A stretch of 64,000 nucleotides of DNA from Planctomycetales bacterium (lineage in GTDB: Bacteria > Planctomycetota > Planctomycetia > Isosphaerales > Isosphaeraceae). The position numbers were made by a program, and so were the translations under genes. Below the pieces are notes generated by a model. The model was not told the origin of the DNA and ran no database searches. It saw nothing but the letters and a program-made list of their open reading frames with translations. The stretch lies in contig DAIDHB010000177.1 of NCBI GenBank assembly GCA_027452145.1, positions 1 to 64,000 of the forward strand. Reading direction: 5' to 3'. The first letter of the stretch is position 1, and each line of letters starts with the position of its first letter. Positions 27,087 through 37,420 of this stretch are shown piece by piece.

Positions 27087-27536
27087 CTACGGACTTGTAT
27101 CGAACGAATTCCAGGCCACGAGGTAGGTGAATGCGACGGTGGCGGTGATGCGACGCTCGGGGGCCCTGGGAGGCTGCCACTTCCAGGAAGTGACGAGGGT
27201 ACACTGGGGTATCGTGAAGCCGGCGAGGGCCGAACCGTTGACGGCGTTGATGAGATAGTCGAGGAGCTGCTCGGCCAGCTCGTCGCGGAGCTGGGGATCG
27301 GGATGCCGGGCGAGCAAGGTGACGGCGAGGTCCGCCCGGAGCTCGAGGGCCCCGGCGGGCGACGAATCCCAGCCACCTGCCTGGCGGGTCCCGACGGGTT
27401 CGATCGCCGCGGCGGTCATGTTACTGGCGCCCTGGCCATAGTCCTCCGGCAGGCCGGTAAGCCAGACGTCGCTGAAAGCCCCGGTGGCCAGCAACGATGC
27501 CTGAATCGCGTTGCGGACGTCTCTCTCACGTGCCAT
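27087..27536 (-). CDS. Putative tail terminator/completion protein, 149 aa
   Basis: MARERDVRNAIQASLLATGAF opens with an amphipathic helix; later parts (LELRADLAVTLLARHPDPQLRDELAEQLLDYLINAVNG, in two pieces) and the beta-rich end (ITATVAFTYLVAW) match the alpha/beta layout of tail terminators such as those of the gpU type. Start ATG 27536 has GGGGAG 7 nt upstream. It starts 3 bp after the giant tail gene, so the two are co-translated. Confidence 0.65.
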   Translation of the reverse strand: MARERDVRNAIQASLLATGAFSDVWLTGLPEDYGQGASNMTAAAIEPVGTRQAGGWDSSPAGALELRADLAVTLLARHPDPQLRDELAEQLLDYLINAVNGSALAGFTIPQCTLVTSWKWQPPRAPERRITATVAFTYLVAWNSFDTSP

Positions 27537-27539
27537 GTG

Positions 27540-30500
27540 TCAACTCCCCAGCCGCATGACCGGCCGGCGCAGGCCGGAGAACCACCGCCGAGTCGAGGTC
27601 GGCGTCGGGGTCGGCGTCGGCGATATGGGCACCGGTGCCGTCGCCCCGAACCAGTCGATCAACCCCTGGAGCCCGGTCGTCTGGTTGGGCGACGCGCCGC
27701 CCAGGTGGTCGTGGCCGTCGAAGGCCACCCCACCCTGCGGGGTGGCGAATTTGTTGCTCGTGCCCGCGCCGGGCACCTGCATGTCCCCGTTGGACAGCAC
27801 CCACATGTTGGGGTAGGAGATGACGCTGTACATCGAGAAGTAATTGGCGCCGGCGGCGCCCGGGCCGACCGTCTGGCAACCCGTCTGGCACCACGAGTAC
27901 CAGGTCCAGACGGCGTCGCGGAACGACGGGTGCGAGAAACTGTCGTGCAGGAGCTGGTACTGGAACGGCACCTCGGGCGGCACCGCCGTTGTGACACCAC
28001 CCTCGTAGCAGACCATGCGGGGCAGCGGCTGCGTCACGTTGGCGGCGGCCAGGTTGGTCGCTGGCGGCGGCGTCGTGGCGCCCAGCCAGGTGGCGTTCGG
28101 CAGCCCGACCGGACCGTTGATCGGATAGGTCTTCCCGGTCCCGTAGCTCGCGGCCGGGATGCTCATGTAGAGCATTTCCGCTCCTGCCGCCCCGTTGGGC
28201 TGCGTCAGGTAGACGTTCATCTGCACCGCCCAGCTCGGCCACGGCGGCATCGTGAAGGCCGGGATGCTCGTGCCGCCCATCACCGCCGTGCCGGTGGCCT
28301 GCGTGGTGCCGCCGCCCCCGCTGAAGGTGATCGTCGGCGGCGTCGCGTAACTGCCCGAGACGAGCACCACGGCGTCCGCGACGACCAGCGTCGCCGTGGC
28401 CGACGCGCCCGAGCCGCCGCCGCCGCTGAAACTGACCGTTGGCGGCGACGTGTAGCCGGTCGCGCCATTCACCGTGACGCCCGTCACGGTGCTGCCGGAG
28501 AGGGTCGCTGTCGCCGACGTGTAGGTGCCGCCGCCTCCCGTCAGGGTGACGGTGGGCGCGGTCGTGTAGGTGCCGCCGGCGCCCATCGCGACCGAGACGC
28601 CCATGATCGCCGCGGCGGTCCCGTTGGCGACCGTCACGGTCGGCACCGACGTGTACCCGGCCCCGGGCGTCTGGACGGAAATCCCCGCCAGCCACGGCCC
28701 GGACGCGCCCGACTGATTCGACCGGCTCAACCCGATGGTGGTCTCGCGGCCCAGCGAGTCGAGGAACGTCTGGGCGGCGTAGTAATTGCCAACCGGAAGC
28801 GCACCGCCCCCGCTGATCGTCACGGCGGGGGGTCCCACATACCCGGAGCCGCCGCTCCCGTGGGCCAGCCCAATCCCGGCGACGCCGCCGCCCGAGATCG
28901 TGATGTCCTGATAGTTCACCGCCGCGCCCGAGCCGAACGAGAGCGTGACGGTCGGCGCGGCCGTGTAGCCGGTGCCGGGGCTGGTGACGATCACCTCCAG
29001 GACATTGTCGATGACGGCCGCAACCGCCGCCGCCCCCGAACCGCCGCCGCCGCTGAAACTGACCGTTGGCGCGATCGTGGGATTGACCGAGCCCGCGACC
29101 GTGACCGAGGCCACCGACCCGTTGACGATCGCCGCGGTCGCGGTCACGCCGGTCGGGGCACCGACGGTCGGGGTGGAACACGTCACCAGCGGGATGATGG
29201 AGGCGTTGTAGCCGGTGCCAGGGCTCGTCATGACGAACGAGCCCACCGAGGTGGGGGTCAGCACCGCCACCGCCCAGGCGTCCGTCATCGAGCCGGGACC
29301 GCCCCCCTGGAGAAAGACCAGCGGGGCCGTCGTGTAGCCGGACGAGCCGACCACCGTGACGGCCGAGACCCCGAGCGCGACGGTGAGGGTGGCCGCCGTG
29401 GTGTAGCCGCCTCCCGTCAGGGTGACGGTGGGCGCACTCGTGTAGCCGGACGCCCCCAGCACCGTGACGGACGCGACCGACGTGCCCGAGAGCGTCGCGT
29501 AGGCGGTCGTGTAGGTGCCACCACCGCCCGACAGGGTCACGGTGGGAGCCGAGGCGTAGCCGGTGCCGCCGCCGGTGACGGTAACGACCGGCCCGAGGGT
29601 GGCCGTCGCCGACGTGTAGGTGCCCCCGCCGCCGACCAGGATCACGGTTGGCGGCGACGTGTAGCCCGTGCCCTGCTGGACGACCGCCACGGCGGCGATC
29701 GACGTCGGCGACAGCACCGCACTGGCGGTCGCGTTGACCGCGTCCATCCACAGCGACGTGAGCGGCTGGCCGTAGGACTGGCAGGCTTGCTGGTGGCCCT
29801 GCCAGAGTCCGTGGTTGTAGGTACTGTAGGCCATCCAGAGGCGCATCACGTCGTTGATCGCGTCCATCGGCCACGACGCCGCGCCGCCGACGGTCGAGCC
29901 CCAGCTCCCGGCCGGCGAGAAGCAGCGGATCACCGATGCGGCTGACGGCAGGTTCATGTAGGGGGCCACGTCAACGTAGTCGGCCCCAGGGATGCCCCAT
30001 TGCTGCGTGGTCTGAAGCGTCTCGGCCGTGATCGACCACCAGTTCCAGAAGCTGCCGTAGATCCGCGAGAGCCGCGAGGCGTCCTGGCCGTTGGCCGTCC
30101 AGGCGTCCTCGAACACCTTGAAGGCGTGCCCGGCGCAGAGCGCCTGAACCTGGGTCTGCTGGGTGCCGTTACCCACGGCGTAGGTGAGGCACGGCGTCCC
30201 GTCTGGTACATAGCTCACCAGGGGTGTGATCTGCTGGTGCAGGGCGCCCCCGTTCCAGTTCTCGTTGCCGTATTCCAGCCACACCGGCGAGATGGACCCG
30301 ATGTTCGCGGCGACCCGCCGGGCGATACCCTGGTAGAGATTGTCGCTGCCGATCGGCGACAGGTTGCACCAGAACGGCGTGTCGCCAAGCTGGTTGTGGA
30401 AGGACGCCGCGAACTCATACGGCACCGGCTTGCCGCTCATCGGCACCTGGGTCGAGAACGTGACGCTGATCGGGATCTCGACCTCGGACAGCACCGTCTG

Positions 30501-33500
30501 GATCGAGGTCGGGACGTAGCCCTGGACGTACATCTGCGCGGCGATCGTGTATGGCCCCGTCACCCACGCGATCCAGTCCTTCGAGGGGAAATTGACCTGG
30601 GTGAGATACCGCCCGGAGTCGGTCGGGACGTAGAAGTCATTCTGGAGCGCGATGCTGGCCGTGGCCGCGGTCGTGTAGCCGCCGCCCGAGAGCGAGATCG
30701 AGACGGTGTCGCCGCTGGCGTAGCTGCAACTGCCGACCACCGTGATGCCCGTCACCTGGCCCCCCGCGATGGTCGCGAAGGCCGAGACGAACGACCCGGT
30801 CGTGGAATTGCTCGTGATCGTGACGGTCGGGGCGCTCGTGTAGCCCGAGCCGCCGCTCGTGACGGTGGCGACGAGGTAGTAACTCACCGCGTTCACGTTG
30901 ATCCACTGGCCCGACTTGAAGCCGTGCGGCTGGATCGAGCGGAATTCCAGCCCCACGCCGATGCCGCCGCCGGTCAGGAACGCGCCGTTGTCGGAGGGGG
31001 GCAGCGAGACGTAGGGGGTGCCGGACGACGTGACGCCGCCGTAATCCGTGAAACTGGAATCGACCCCCGAGACCATGAAGCCCATGGCGCCGTACACCTT
31101 TGTCGAGACGTAGGGGGTGCCATCGGCCTGCTTGTACTGGGTCTGCGACGGGTCGGTGTTGAGGTAGCGGGCGTAGGCGAACGTGGCTGTTCGGAGGACG
31201 TTGGTGCCCCAGACCGTGTTGGTCGGCAGCCGGGCGGCGTCCAGGTCTGCGTCGTCCACGAAATTGGAGAAGCCGCCGAATCCCTGGACGACGTCCATCC
31301 AGCGGAGGACCCCCGGCGTGCGGCCGTTCGACGCCGTGAGGAATTTCAGCACGTCGGGCCGGGCGGCGAAGTTGTTGGGCGTCTTCGGGCCGTACGCCAG
31401 GTTGCCGTTGCTGGAATCCGGCGGCATCACTTCCAGGTCGGCGATCAGGTACTGCTGCGAGCCCTGCGCCAGCGCCACGTTCAGGTTGAGCTGCCACTTG
31501 TAGGGATTGGCGTTGTAGGCGACTTCCCAGGCCGACGTGACCGTGTTCCCGGACTTCGCCATCCCGTAGACGGTCACGATCGGAGGAGTGCCCGAGTTGA
31601 AATTCTGGCCGGCGGACACGACCGTGATGCCGGTGATGTCGCCGTTGACGACGGTGGCGACCGCCGCCGCCGGGCACGGAGTCCCGTCGGCGTTGGTGAT
31701 CAGAACCCCGGCCGCCTGGTAGCCCGCGCCCGTGGTGGTGTAGTTGATCGAGGTGATGTACTGGCCGTTGTACGGCCCGGTGTAGGTGATGTTCGCCGCC
31801 GGAACCTGGGCTGGCGCCGGGCCCGACAGCGAGATCGGGACGACGGTGTAATTGGACACCCCGTAGCCCGAATAGATCCAGCAGGCCGTCGCCGAGGGGG
31901 TGTTGAGGTTGGGGTCGGTGTACTGGAGGGTCCACTGGCCGACGTGGTTGCCCTGGCCCATCGTGTCGATGGCGCCACTGCCTGGACCGTAGAACGTGAA
32001 CCCGATCGCCGCCGTGTTCCCGTTGCTCGACACGGTCCAGCTCTGCGGCGTGGTCGCTAGCTGGGTCCCGCTCTCGGCCAGGTAGGTGATGGTCCCGGTG
32101 GTCGAGAGCACGTAAATCCACGCGCTCTTGTTGGTCGCCGGACCCTGCCCCTGATGGAGCATGTTGCGGTAGAGGCCCACGTCCGACGAGTTGGTGCAGG
32201 GGTCGCTGCCGACGTCGGCGCCGGCCAGCATGGTCGGCGTCACGGCGATCGGCCAGAGGCCGCCGGTCGCCCCCTCGAACTGGCCCGTCCAGTTGGACAC
32301 GGCCGCCCCCGAGACGGCCTGGACGCCGCCCACCGGCAGGCCGCCGTCCGTCGCGGTCAGCCACGATGCCGGCGCCGAGTAGGTCACGACGTCCGACGAC
32401 CCGACGCCGTCCATGATCGGCCGGAAGATCGCGCCGGTCCCGGCCGGGTCCGACACGGCGATCGTCGGCAGCGACGTGTACCCCGTGCCGCCGGCCGTCA
32501 CCGGGACCGACAGGATGTAACTGGCGACGATCGGCCGGATCGAGGCCGCGACCGTGCCGGCCGTGAAGGTCATGGACGGCGCCGTGTAGCCGGTGCCGCC
32601 CGAACTGAAGGCGATGCTCTGGACCTGCTTGCCGCTGAGCGTGACGGTGCCGGCGGCGCCGGTCGCGGAACCCGAGGGGTCGGCGAACGTCAGCAGCGGG
32701 GTGCTGTTGAAGTTGCCCGGCCCCTGGCTGCCCGGCACCGTCACCGAGGCGATGGAGGTCCCGGTGAGGTTCGCGGTGGCGACGGCGCCCGAGCCGGTCG
32801 TGTCGGTGATCGTCACCGTGGGAGCGCTGGTGAACGTCGCCGAGCCGGTGACGGTGATCGCCGTGATGACGCCGCCCGTCACGGTCGTCGAGATCGTCGG
32901 GGTGCCCACGACGCCGCCGCCCGAGAGCGTCACGTTCGGGGACGAACTGTAGCCGGTGCCGCCGTGATTGACCGTCACCGAGGCGATCGAGGTCGGCGTC
33001 AGGTTGATCGCGACCATCGACTGCACGGCCAGGCCGCCGTTGGCATTGCGGAGACCGCCGCCCACCAGCACGAAGGGGGGCTGCGCGGCGGAGTAGCCCG
33101 AGCCGCACCCGAGCAGGCCGCCGGCCATCGGGTAGACGGCGTCGATGGCGCCGTTCGAGACGTGGACGCACGTCGCCGCGAAGATGCCGCCCGTCGCGCC
33201 CTGCCAGTTGGGCGGCTGCTCGACGATCACGGAGGGCGGGACGCCGTAGCCCGAGCCCAGGTTGGTCATCACGGCGCCCGTCACGACGCCCCCGGACGCC
33301 GTCGCGGTGGCCGTCGCCTGGCCCGACCCGTAGGCGGCCCCATATTGATAGACGACGATCGTGGGATTGTTCGAGTAGCCCGAGCCCCCGGCCACGACCG
33401 TCACCGAGGCGATGGCGCCGTTGGCGACCGTCGCGTAGGCCAGCGCGCCCGAGCCGGTGGAATCCACGATCGCGACGGCGGCCATGCCGTTGGTGTAGCC

Positions 33501-36500
33501 GGTGCCGCCGCTGGCCCCGACGGTGATGGCGGTGATGGCGCCGCCCGACACCGACACCGACAGCGATTCGCCCCAGCCGTCCGCGATGGCGATCGCGGGC
33601 GACGTGTAGTTCGAGCCGCCGGCCGTGACGTTGACCTGGGCGACCTTGCCCAGAGAATTCACCATCGCGATGGCGGTGGCGCCGTTGCCCGAGCCGGCCT
33701 GATCGATGATCGCGACCAGGGGCGAACTGTTGTAGCCCGAGCCGCCCGCGATCACCTGGTAGCCGACGACTCCCGTCGCCAGGGTGGGCGTCCCCAGCGT
33801 CAGGCCCGAGCCGCCACCGCCCGACGCCGAGGCCGACGGGAAGACGTAGCCCGAGCCCCCGTCGGCGACGATGATCCGATCCACGGACCCGCATTCGAGC
33901 AGCCACGCCGCGGTCGCCCCGTCGTTCGGCGTGGACGCCGGGCCGCTCAACGCGACCGCGCTGCCGTTGACGTGAACCGTCGGGTTGGCGTTGATCGCCG
34001 TCAACGGGGCACCCATGTGCGCGCCGTTGATGGTCGGCGCCAGCGAGGTCCCCGCGTACAGCACCTTGCCGCACTTCGTCACGCTGACCCCGACCAGGAG
34101 CGGCGAGCCGATCGTCACGGCGGCGGCATAGGCGGCGTCCGACAGCGAGCCGGCCGGGACGGTGGTCGCGACCGAGAGCGTGTTGCCGTTCAGCGTCAGG
34201 TCCGACAGCCAGGTGTCGGCCAGCGTCGGCGTGCTGCCGGTGGTCCCGCCGCCCAGCGGCCACCACGCCTGGGCCGGCGTGCTGGTATCGAGCGGGGTCA
34301 GCGTGCCGGCGGCCAGTCCGGCGGCGTCGGCGGCCGTCGGGATGGCGGTCGCGGCGGCCGAACCCCAGATGGCAAGGTTCGCGATGTGATGGTCGGTGAC
34401 GACCGGGTTGCCGCCCCCATCGACTCCCGCGAGGCCGCCCACCTGGATCTGACTGTAGGCGAACGTTGAGTAGGGGACGTTCGCGGTCGCGTAGGAAACC
34501 CCGTTGACGTAGAGCGTCTGGGTCCCGCGGGTCACGGTGAACGTCACGCCGGTCCCGGTGGTGTTCGCGTTGTTGTTCAGCGAGTAGACGCCGGGGCCGT
34601 AGACCTTCGTGACCTGGGAGGTGGGGATTCCCGTGCCGGCGATCAGGTCGCCGACCTGGAGACTCCCGGACGTGACGGCCAGCATGTTCGAGCCGGCGAT
34701 GACGTTGCCCGTGACGGACGCCGCGGGCGCGACCGACCACGTCAGCAGGTAATGGCAACCCACCCCCAGCTCGACCGGGACGGTCGCGATGAAGGACGGG
34801 CCGCCCGTCCCTCCGTACAGGGCGAACTTGAGGGTGCTCGTGCCGCCCGCGACCGCCGGGAAGAAGGCGGCCAGGGGAAATGGGCCGCCGCCAGGCTCGG
34901 TGGTCCAGTTGAGGATCGTGGTCCCGGTCGTCAGGTTGATGCCGGCGTTGCTGTTTGGCCGGAAGAAGAACGCGATGGCGGCGGCGTTCTTGCTGCCCAC
35001 GATGCCGGGCGTCCCCCCCGTGTGGGCGAGCATGAGCGGGCCGGTGACGTGCAGCGACCCCGACGGGACCGCCGCGACGGTGAGCGCGGCCGTCATGCCG
35101 CTGCTGGTGTCGGTGATCGTCAGGGTGCCGGGTGCCGTGCCGGCGTCGAGCGTCGCGGTGGCCGACGTGTCGGTGGCGACGTGGATCGACGACAGGGTCG
35201 AACCGGAGCCGCCCACGACGGTGAACAGCGACGACGCGTTCTCCTGCGTCCAGAGCGTGTTGGTGCTCGTCAGCGTGATCGTGTAGGTGCCCGTCGCGGT
35301 GACGGTCGTGCCGCCGAGCGGCGCCGCCACCGCCAGCGTGGGCTGGACCACCGCCGCCGTCGCGGTCTCGAACCCGTCCGAGATCGTCAGCGTGCCGGTC
35401 CCGGTGCCGGTCGTGACCACGATCGATGCCGAGGTGGGGGAGGCCACCGACTGGCTGACCAGCGTGGTTCCGGTGGGCGGGCTGACGAGGCTGAACGTGG
35501 TCGTCGAGCCGGTCGTCCACACGCCGACGTTGCTGGTCAGGTTGATCGTCAGGTGGCCGGCGTGATCGGCCGGGATCGTCGCGGGCGACGGCGTGACGAC
35601 GGCCGTGACGACCTGGACGGTCCCCCGGTTGCCGTTGTTGTCGGTGAGCGTCAGCGCGCCGGCGGTCGAGCCCGTCACGACGTTGACGGTGGCGTGCGTC
35701 GAATCGGTGACGGAGAGGCCCGACAGGGTGTCGCCCGCGATCCCGGACGGCGTCAGGGTGGTGGTGCCGGCGGACCAGTTCACGCTGGCCTGGCCGACCA
35801 GCGCGAGCGCCACGCCGCCGGGCCGGCTCGCCGGGATGGGGTTGGGCGAGATGGTGAAGTCGGGCGTGCCCAGATAGACCGCCGCGGTGGTGCGGCGCGG
35901 CCGGAAGATTTGCCACGGGTTCGCGGCGAAGCTCGCCTGCTCGTCGGCCGACAGCGGCCGATACCAGAGGGCGAAATACTCCATCCGGCCGATCCACGGG
36001 CTGGAATTCCCGGGACCGGAGGTGCTCTGGCTGCAAAAGAGCCAGCCGGTCGTCGCCGTGGGCAGCGTCGGCGGGTAGGCGACGGTCATGCTGCCCCATC
36101 GCGTCCCGTCGCGGTAGAGCGACATGCCGTTCGCGGCGGTCGAGCCGAGGCTCGCCCCCCAGGCGTGGCGATTGCCGTCGAAGAAGCCGTTGGCGCTACT
36201 GAGCTGCGACTGGTGGACGCCGTTGTTGGAGAGGATCCCCAGCCCGGCGCCGCCGGCGGTGTAGAGTTGCAACTGGCCCGTGGACGTCGTGCCGTACAGG
36301 TCCAGGAGCATCTGGACGCCGCCCGTGGAGGCCGGGACCGTGCCGCCCCAGGCGACGGAGAACAGGATGTTCGAGCCGGCGAGGTCGGGGCAGTTCCCGA
36401 AGGTGAGCGACGAGCGCCCACTGGTGGGCGTCTGCTGGGTGTTGTAGATCGGCCCGTTGGCGCCCGCGGTCCAGATATTGCTGGCGGCGATCCCCGGCGT

Positions 36501-36653
36501 GATGGGCCGCGGGCCGATGGCGGACGCGATGTCATTGGGGAGGCCCGTCCCCTCGTTGAACGCCCAGAACGACACCAGCCCCTCCGTGAGCGGGTGCGTC
36601 CAGTCGATCGGGTAGCCGAGGGGCGGCTTGGTCTGCCATCGGGTGGCGATCAT
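27540..36653 (-). CDS. Giant phage tail protein with LamG-like domains, beta-repeats and split glycosidase, 3037 aa
   Basis: Order of domains, approximate: LamG/concanavalin-like (1-250), three Ig-like modules (260-530), a second LamG-like domain (530-920), a first array of about twelve GG(S/T)GYxSxPxV units (924-1404), a long region ending in a TIM-barrel-like glycosidase (1405-2310) whose WLEYGNENWNGG puts a candidate acid/base Glu at about 2131, a second array of about twelve units (2318-2795), and a C-terminal part with CYEGG (Glu about 2884), where barrels of this kind carry the nucleophile. It probably digests or binds host surface glycans at the tail. No SD precedes ATG 36653. Repeats at DNA level risk assembly error. 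Confidence 0.85.
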   Translation of the reverse strand: MIATRWQTKPPLGYPIDWTHPLTEGLVSFWAFNEGTGLPNDIASAIGPRPITPGIAASNIWTAGANGPIYNTQQTPTSGRSSLTFGNCPDLAGSNILFSVAWGGTVPASTGGVQMLLDLYGTTSTGQLQLYTAGGAGLGILSNNGVHQSQLSSANGFFDGNRHAWGASLGSTAANGMSLYRDGTRWGSMTVAYPPTLPTATTGWLFCSQSTSGPGNSSPWIGRMEYFALWYRPLSADEQASFAANPWQIFRPRRTTAAVYLGTPDFTISPNPIPASRPGGVALALVGQASVNWSAGTTTLTPSGIAGDTLSGLSVTDSTHATVNVVTGSTAGALTLTDNNGNRGTVQVVTAVVTPSPATIPADHAGHLTINLTSNVGVWTTGSTTTFSLVSPPTGTTLVSQSVASPTSASIVVTTGTGTGTLTISDGFETATAAVVQPTLAVAAPLGGTTVTATGTYTITLTSTNTLWTQENASSLFTVVGGSGSTLSSIHVATDTSATATLDAGTAPGTLTITDTSSGMTAALTVAAVPSGSLHVTGPLMLAHTGGTPGIVGSKNAAAIAFFFRPNSNAGINLTTGTTILNWTTEPGGGPFPLAAFFPAVAGGTSTLKFALYGGTGGPSFIATVPVELGVGCHYLLTWSVAPAASVTGNVIAGSNMLAVTSGSLQVGDLIAGTGIPTSQVTKVYGPGVYSLNNNANTTGTGVTFTVTRGTQTLYVNGVSYATANVPYSTFAYSQIQVGGLAGVDGGGNPVVTDHHIANLAIWGSAAATAIPTAADAAGLAAGTLTPLDTSTPAQAWWPLGGGTTGSTPTLADTWLSDLTLNGNTLSVATTVPAGSLSDAAYAAAVTIGSPLLVGVSVTKCGKVLYAGTSLAPTINGAHMGAPLTAINANPTVHVNGSAVALSGPASTPNDGATAAWLLECGSVDRIIVADGGSGYVFPSASASGGGGSGLTLGTPTLATGVVGYQVIAGGSGYNSSPLVAIIDQAGSGNGATAIAMVNSLGKVAQVNVTAGGSNYTSPAIAIADGWGESLSVSVSGGAITAITVGASGGTGYTNGMAAVAIVDSTGSGALAYATVANGAIASVTVVAGGSGYSNNPTIVVYQYGAAYGSGQATATATASGGVVTGAVMTNLGSGYGVPPSVIVEQPPNWQGATGGIFAATCVHVSNGAIDAVYPMAGGLLGCGSGYSAAQPPFVLVGGGLRNANGGLAVQSMVAINLTPTSIASVTVNHGGTGYSSSPNVTLSGGGVVGTPTISTTVTGGVITAITVTGSATFTSAPTVTITDTTGSGAVATANLTGTSIASVTVPGSQGPGNFNSTPLLTFADPSGSATGAAGTVTLSGKQVQSIAFSSGGTGYTAPSMTFTAGTVAASIRPIVASYILSVPVTAGGTGYTSLPTIAVSDPAGTGAIFRPIMDGVGSSDVVTYSAPASWLTATDGGLPVGGVQAVSGAAVSNWTGQFEGATGGLWPIAVTPTMLAGADVGSDPCTNSSDVGLYRNMLHQGQGPATNKSAWIYVLSTTGTITYLAESGTQLATTPQSWTVSSNGNTAAIGFTFYGPGSGAIDTMGQGNHVGQWTLQYTDPNLNTPSATACWIYSGYGVSNYTVVPISLSGPAPAQVPAANITYTGPYNGQYITSINYTTTGAGYQAAGVLITNADGTPCPAAAVATVVNGDITGITVVSAGQNFNSGTPPIVTVYGMAKSGNTVTSAWEVAYNANPYKWQLNLNVALAQGSQQYLIADLEVMPPDSSNGNLAYGPKTPNNFAARPDVLKFLTASNGRTPGVLRWMDVVQGFGGFSNFVDDADLDAARLPTNTVWGTNVLRTATFAYARYLNTDPSQTQYKQADGTPYVSTKVYGAMGFMVSGVDSSFTDYGGVTSSGTPYVSLPPSDNGAFLTGGGIGVGLEFRSIQPHGFKSGQWINVNAVSYYLVATVTSGGSGYTSAPTVTITSNSTTGSFVSAFATIAGGQVTGITVVGSCSYASGDTVSISLSGGGYTTAATASIALQNDFYVPTDSGRYLTQVNFPSKDWIAWVTGPYTIAAQMYVQGYVPTSIQTVLSEVEIPISVTFSTQVPMSGKPVPYEFAASFHNQLGDTPFWCNLSPIGSDNLYQGIARRVAANIGSISPVWLEYGNENWNGGALHQQITPLVSYVPDGTPCLTYAVGNGTQQTQVQALCAGHAFKVFEDAWTANGQDASRLSRIYGSFWNWWSITAETLQTTQQWGIPGADYVDVAPYMNLPSAASVIRCFSPAGSWGSTVGGAASWPMDAINDVMRLWMAYSTYNHGLWQGHQQACQSYGQPLTSLWMDAVNATASAVLSPTSIAAVAVVQQGTGYTSPPTVILVGGGGTYTSATATLGPVVTVTGGGTGYASAPTVTLSGGGGTYTTAYATLSGTSVASVTVLGASGYTSAPTVTLTGGGYTTAATLTVALGVSAVTVVGSSGYTTAPLVFLQGGGPGSMTDAWAVAVLTPTSVGSFVMTSPGTGYNASIIPLVTCSTPTVGAPTGVTATAAIVNGSVASVTVAGSVNPTIAPTVSFSGGGGSGAAAVAAVIDNVLEVIVTSPGTGYTAAPTVTLSFGSGAAVNYQDITISGGGVAGIGLAHGSGGSGYVGPPAVTISGGGALPVGNYYAAQTFLDSLGRETTIGLSRSNQSGASGPWLAGISVQTPGAGYTSVPTVTVANGTAAAIMGVSVAMGAGGTYTTAPTVTLTGGGGTYTSATATLSGSTVTGVTVNGATGYTSPPTVSFSGGGGSGASATATLVVADAVVLVSGSYATPPTITFSGGGGTTQATGTAVMGGTSIPAFTMPPWPSWAVQMNVYLTQPNGAAGAEMLYMSIPAASYGTGKTYPINGPVGLPNATWLGATTPPPATNLAAANVTQPLPRMVCYEGGVTTAVPPEVPFQYQLLHDSFSHPSFRDAVWTWYSWCQTGCQTVGPGAAGANYFSMYSVISYPNMWVLSNGDMQVPGAGTSNKFATPQGGVAFDGHDHLGGASPNQTTGLQGLIDWFGATAPVPISPTPTPTPTSTRRWFSGLRRPVMRLGS

Positions 36654-36734
36654 GGGGTCGCGGATCCGTGGTGTTCGGGGAGGGGAGGCGGGCGCCGCCG
36701 GAAAGGAACAAAGAGGGGGACGATGACGGCCGAA

Positions 36735-37349
36735 TTACTGGATCGCCGTGATCTTGTCGACCGTCACGCTCACCGTGACGCCCTGCCCGGTATCGGTGTT
36801 GCTGATTCCGATGATCCATTGCGCCGGGCCCAGGAATAGCTCGCCGGAATAGTCGGTATTGATCGCCCACCCCTGGGTGGCGGGATCGGACGGCCCGACC
36901 ATGACGGTGGCGCTGCGAGCCATCAGATAGACCTTGTCGCCCGCGGCGTAGGCGTTGAGCGTGGCCGAGCAGGCGATCGACTGCGCGCCGGTGCCCGAGG
37001 GCGCGGCGGTGACGGTGACGACCTCTCCCTGGCCGGTCGCCGCCGCGATCAGGGCGACCTTCTGGTTCTGATGAAGCCCGGCCGCCCCGGAGAGGGGCAA
37101 CGACGTGGCCCCGGCGGCGACGGCCGTCGTGAGCGAGATCGGGGCCGAGGCGCCGGCGGCATACGCCTTGTAGGCGCCGAACGTGGTCGCGGCGGTCGGG
37201 GCCGCGGGGCCGGTCGTCATCTCGCAGGTGACCTGGCCCTCGACGCAGGTCGAGAGGTCGAGGAAGGCGGCGACGGTCGAACTCTTGGCGACGGCCAGTC
37301 CGTTGACCACGTTCCCGGGCGTCCCGGCGGAATAGACGGGCGAAGGCAT
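36735..37349 (-). CDS. Phage-locus structural protein, 204 aa
   Basis: Ala/Thr/Gly-rich beta protein: MPSPVYSAGTPGNVVNGLAV, a central LSGAAGLHQNQKVALIAAATG stretch with the look of the inserted domain found in decoration proteins, and a C-terminus VTVSVTVDKITAIQ. Start ATG 37349 has CGAGGAG 10 nt upstream; an upstream frame to 37715 is a shadow of the next gene. It may be a tail or capsid decoration subunit. No family name can be given. Confidence 0.65.
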   Translation of the reverse strand: MPSPVYSAGTPGNVVNGLAVAKSSTVAAFLDLSTCVEGQVTCEMTTGPAAPTAATTFGAYKAYAAGASAPISLTTAVAAGATSLPLSGAAGLHQNQKVALIAAATGQGEVVTVTAAPSGTGAQSIACSATLNAYAAGDKVYLMARSATVMVGPSDPATQGWAINTDYSGELFLGPAQWIIGISNTDTGQGVTVSVTVDKITAIQ

Positions 37350-37420
37350 GTCGGTCCGGCTCCTCGTTTGAGCTGGGGGTGGGTTCGATAGGACGGCTGC
37401 CGCGTCGGCGCGGCGGCCGG

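Noticed and set aside
27303-29945. Long plus-strand frame of 880 codons opposite the giant gene
   Set aside because: Antisense shadow of the repeat array with repetitive Arg/Gly/Asp composition and no start signal.
30637-36099. Second very long minus-strand frame (1820 codons) inside the giant tail gene
   Set aside because: Arg/His/Asp-rich shadow frame made by the high-GC codon pattern; it has no domain or SD, whereas the other frame has clear domains.
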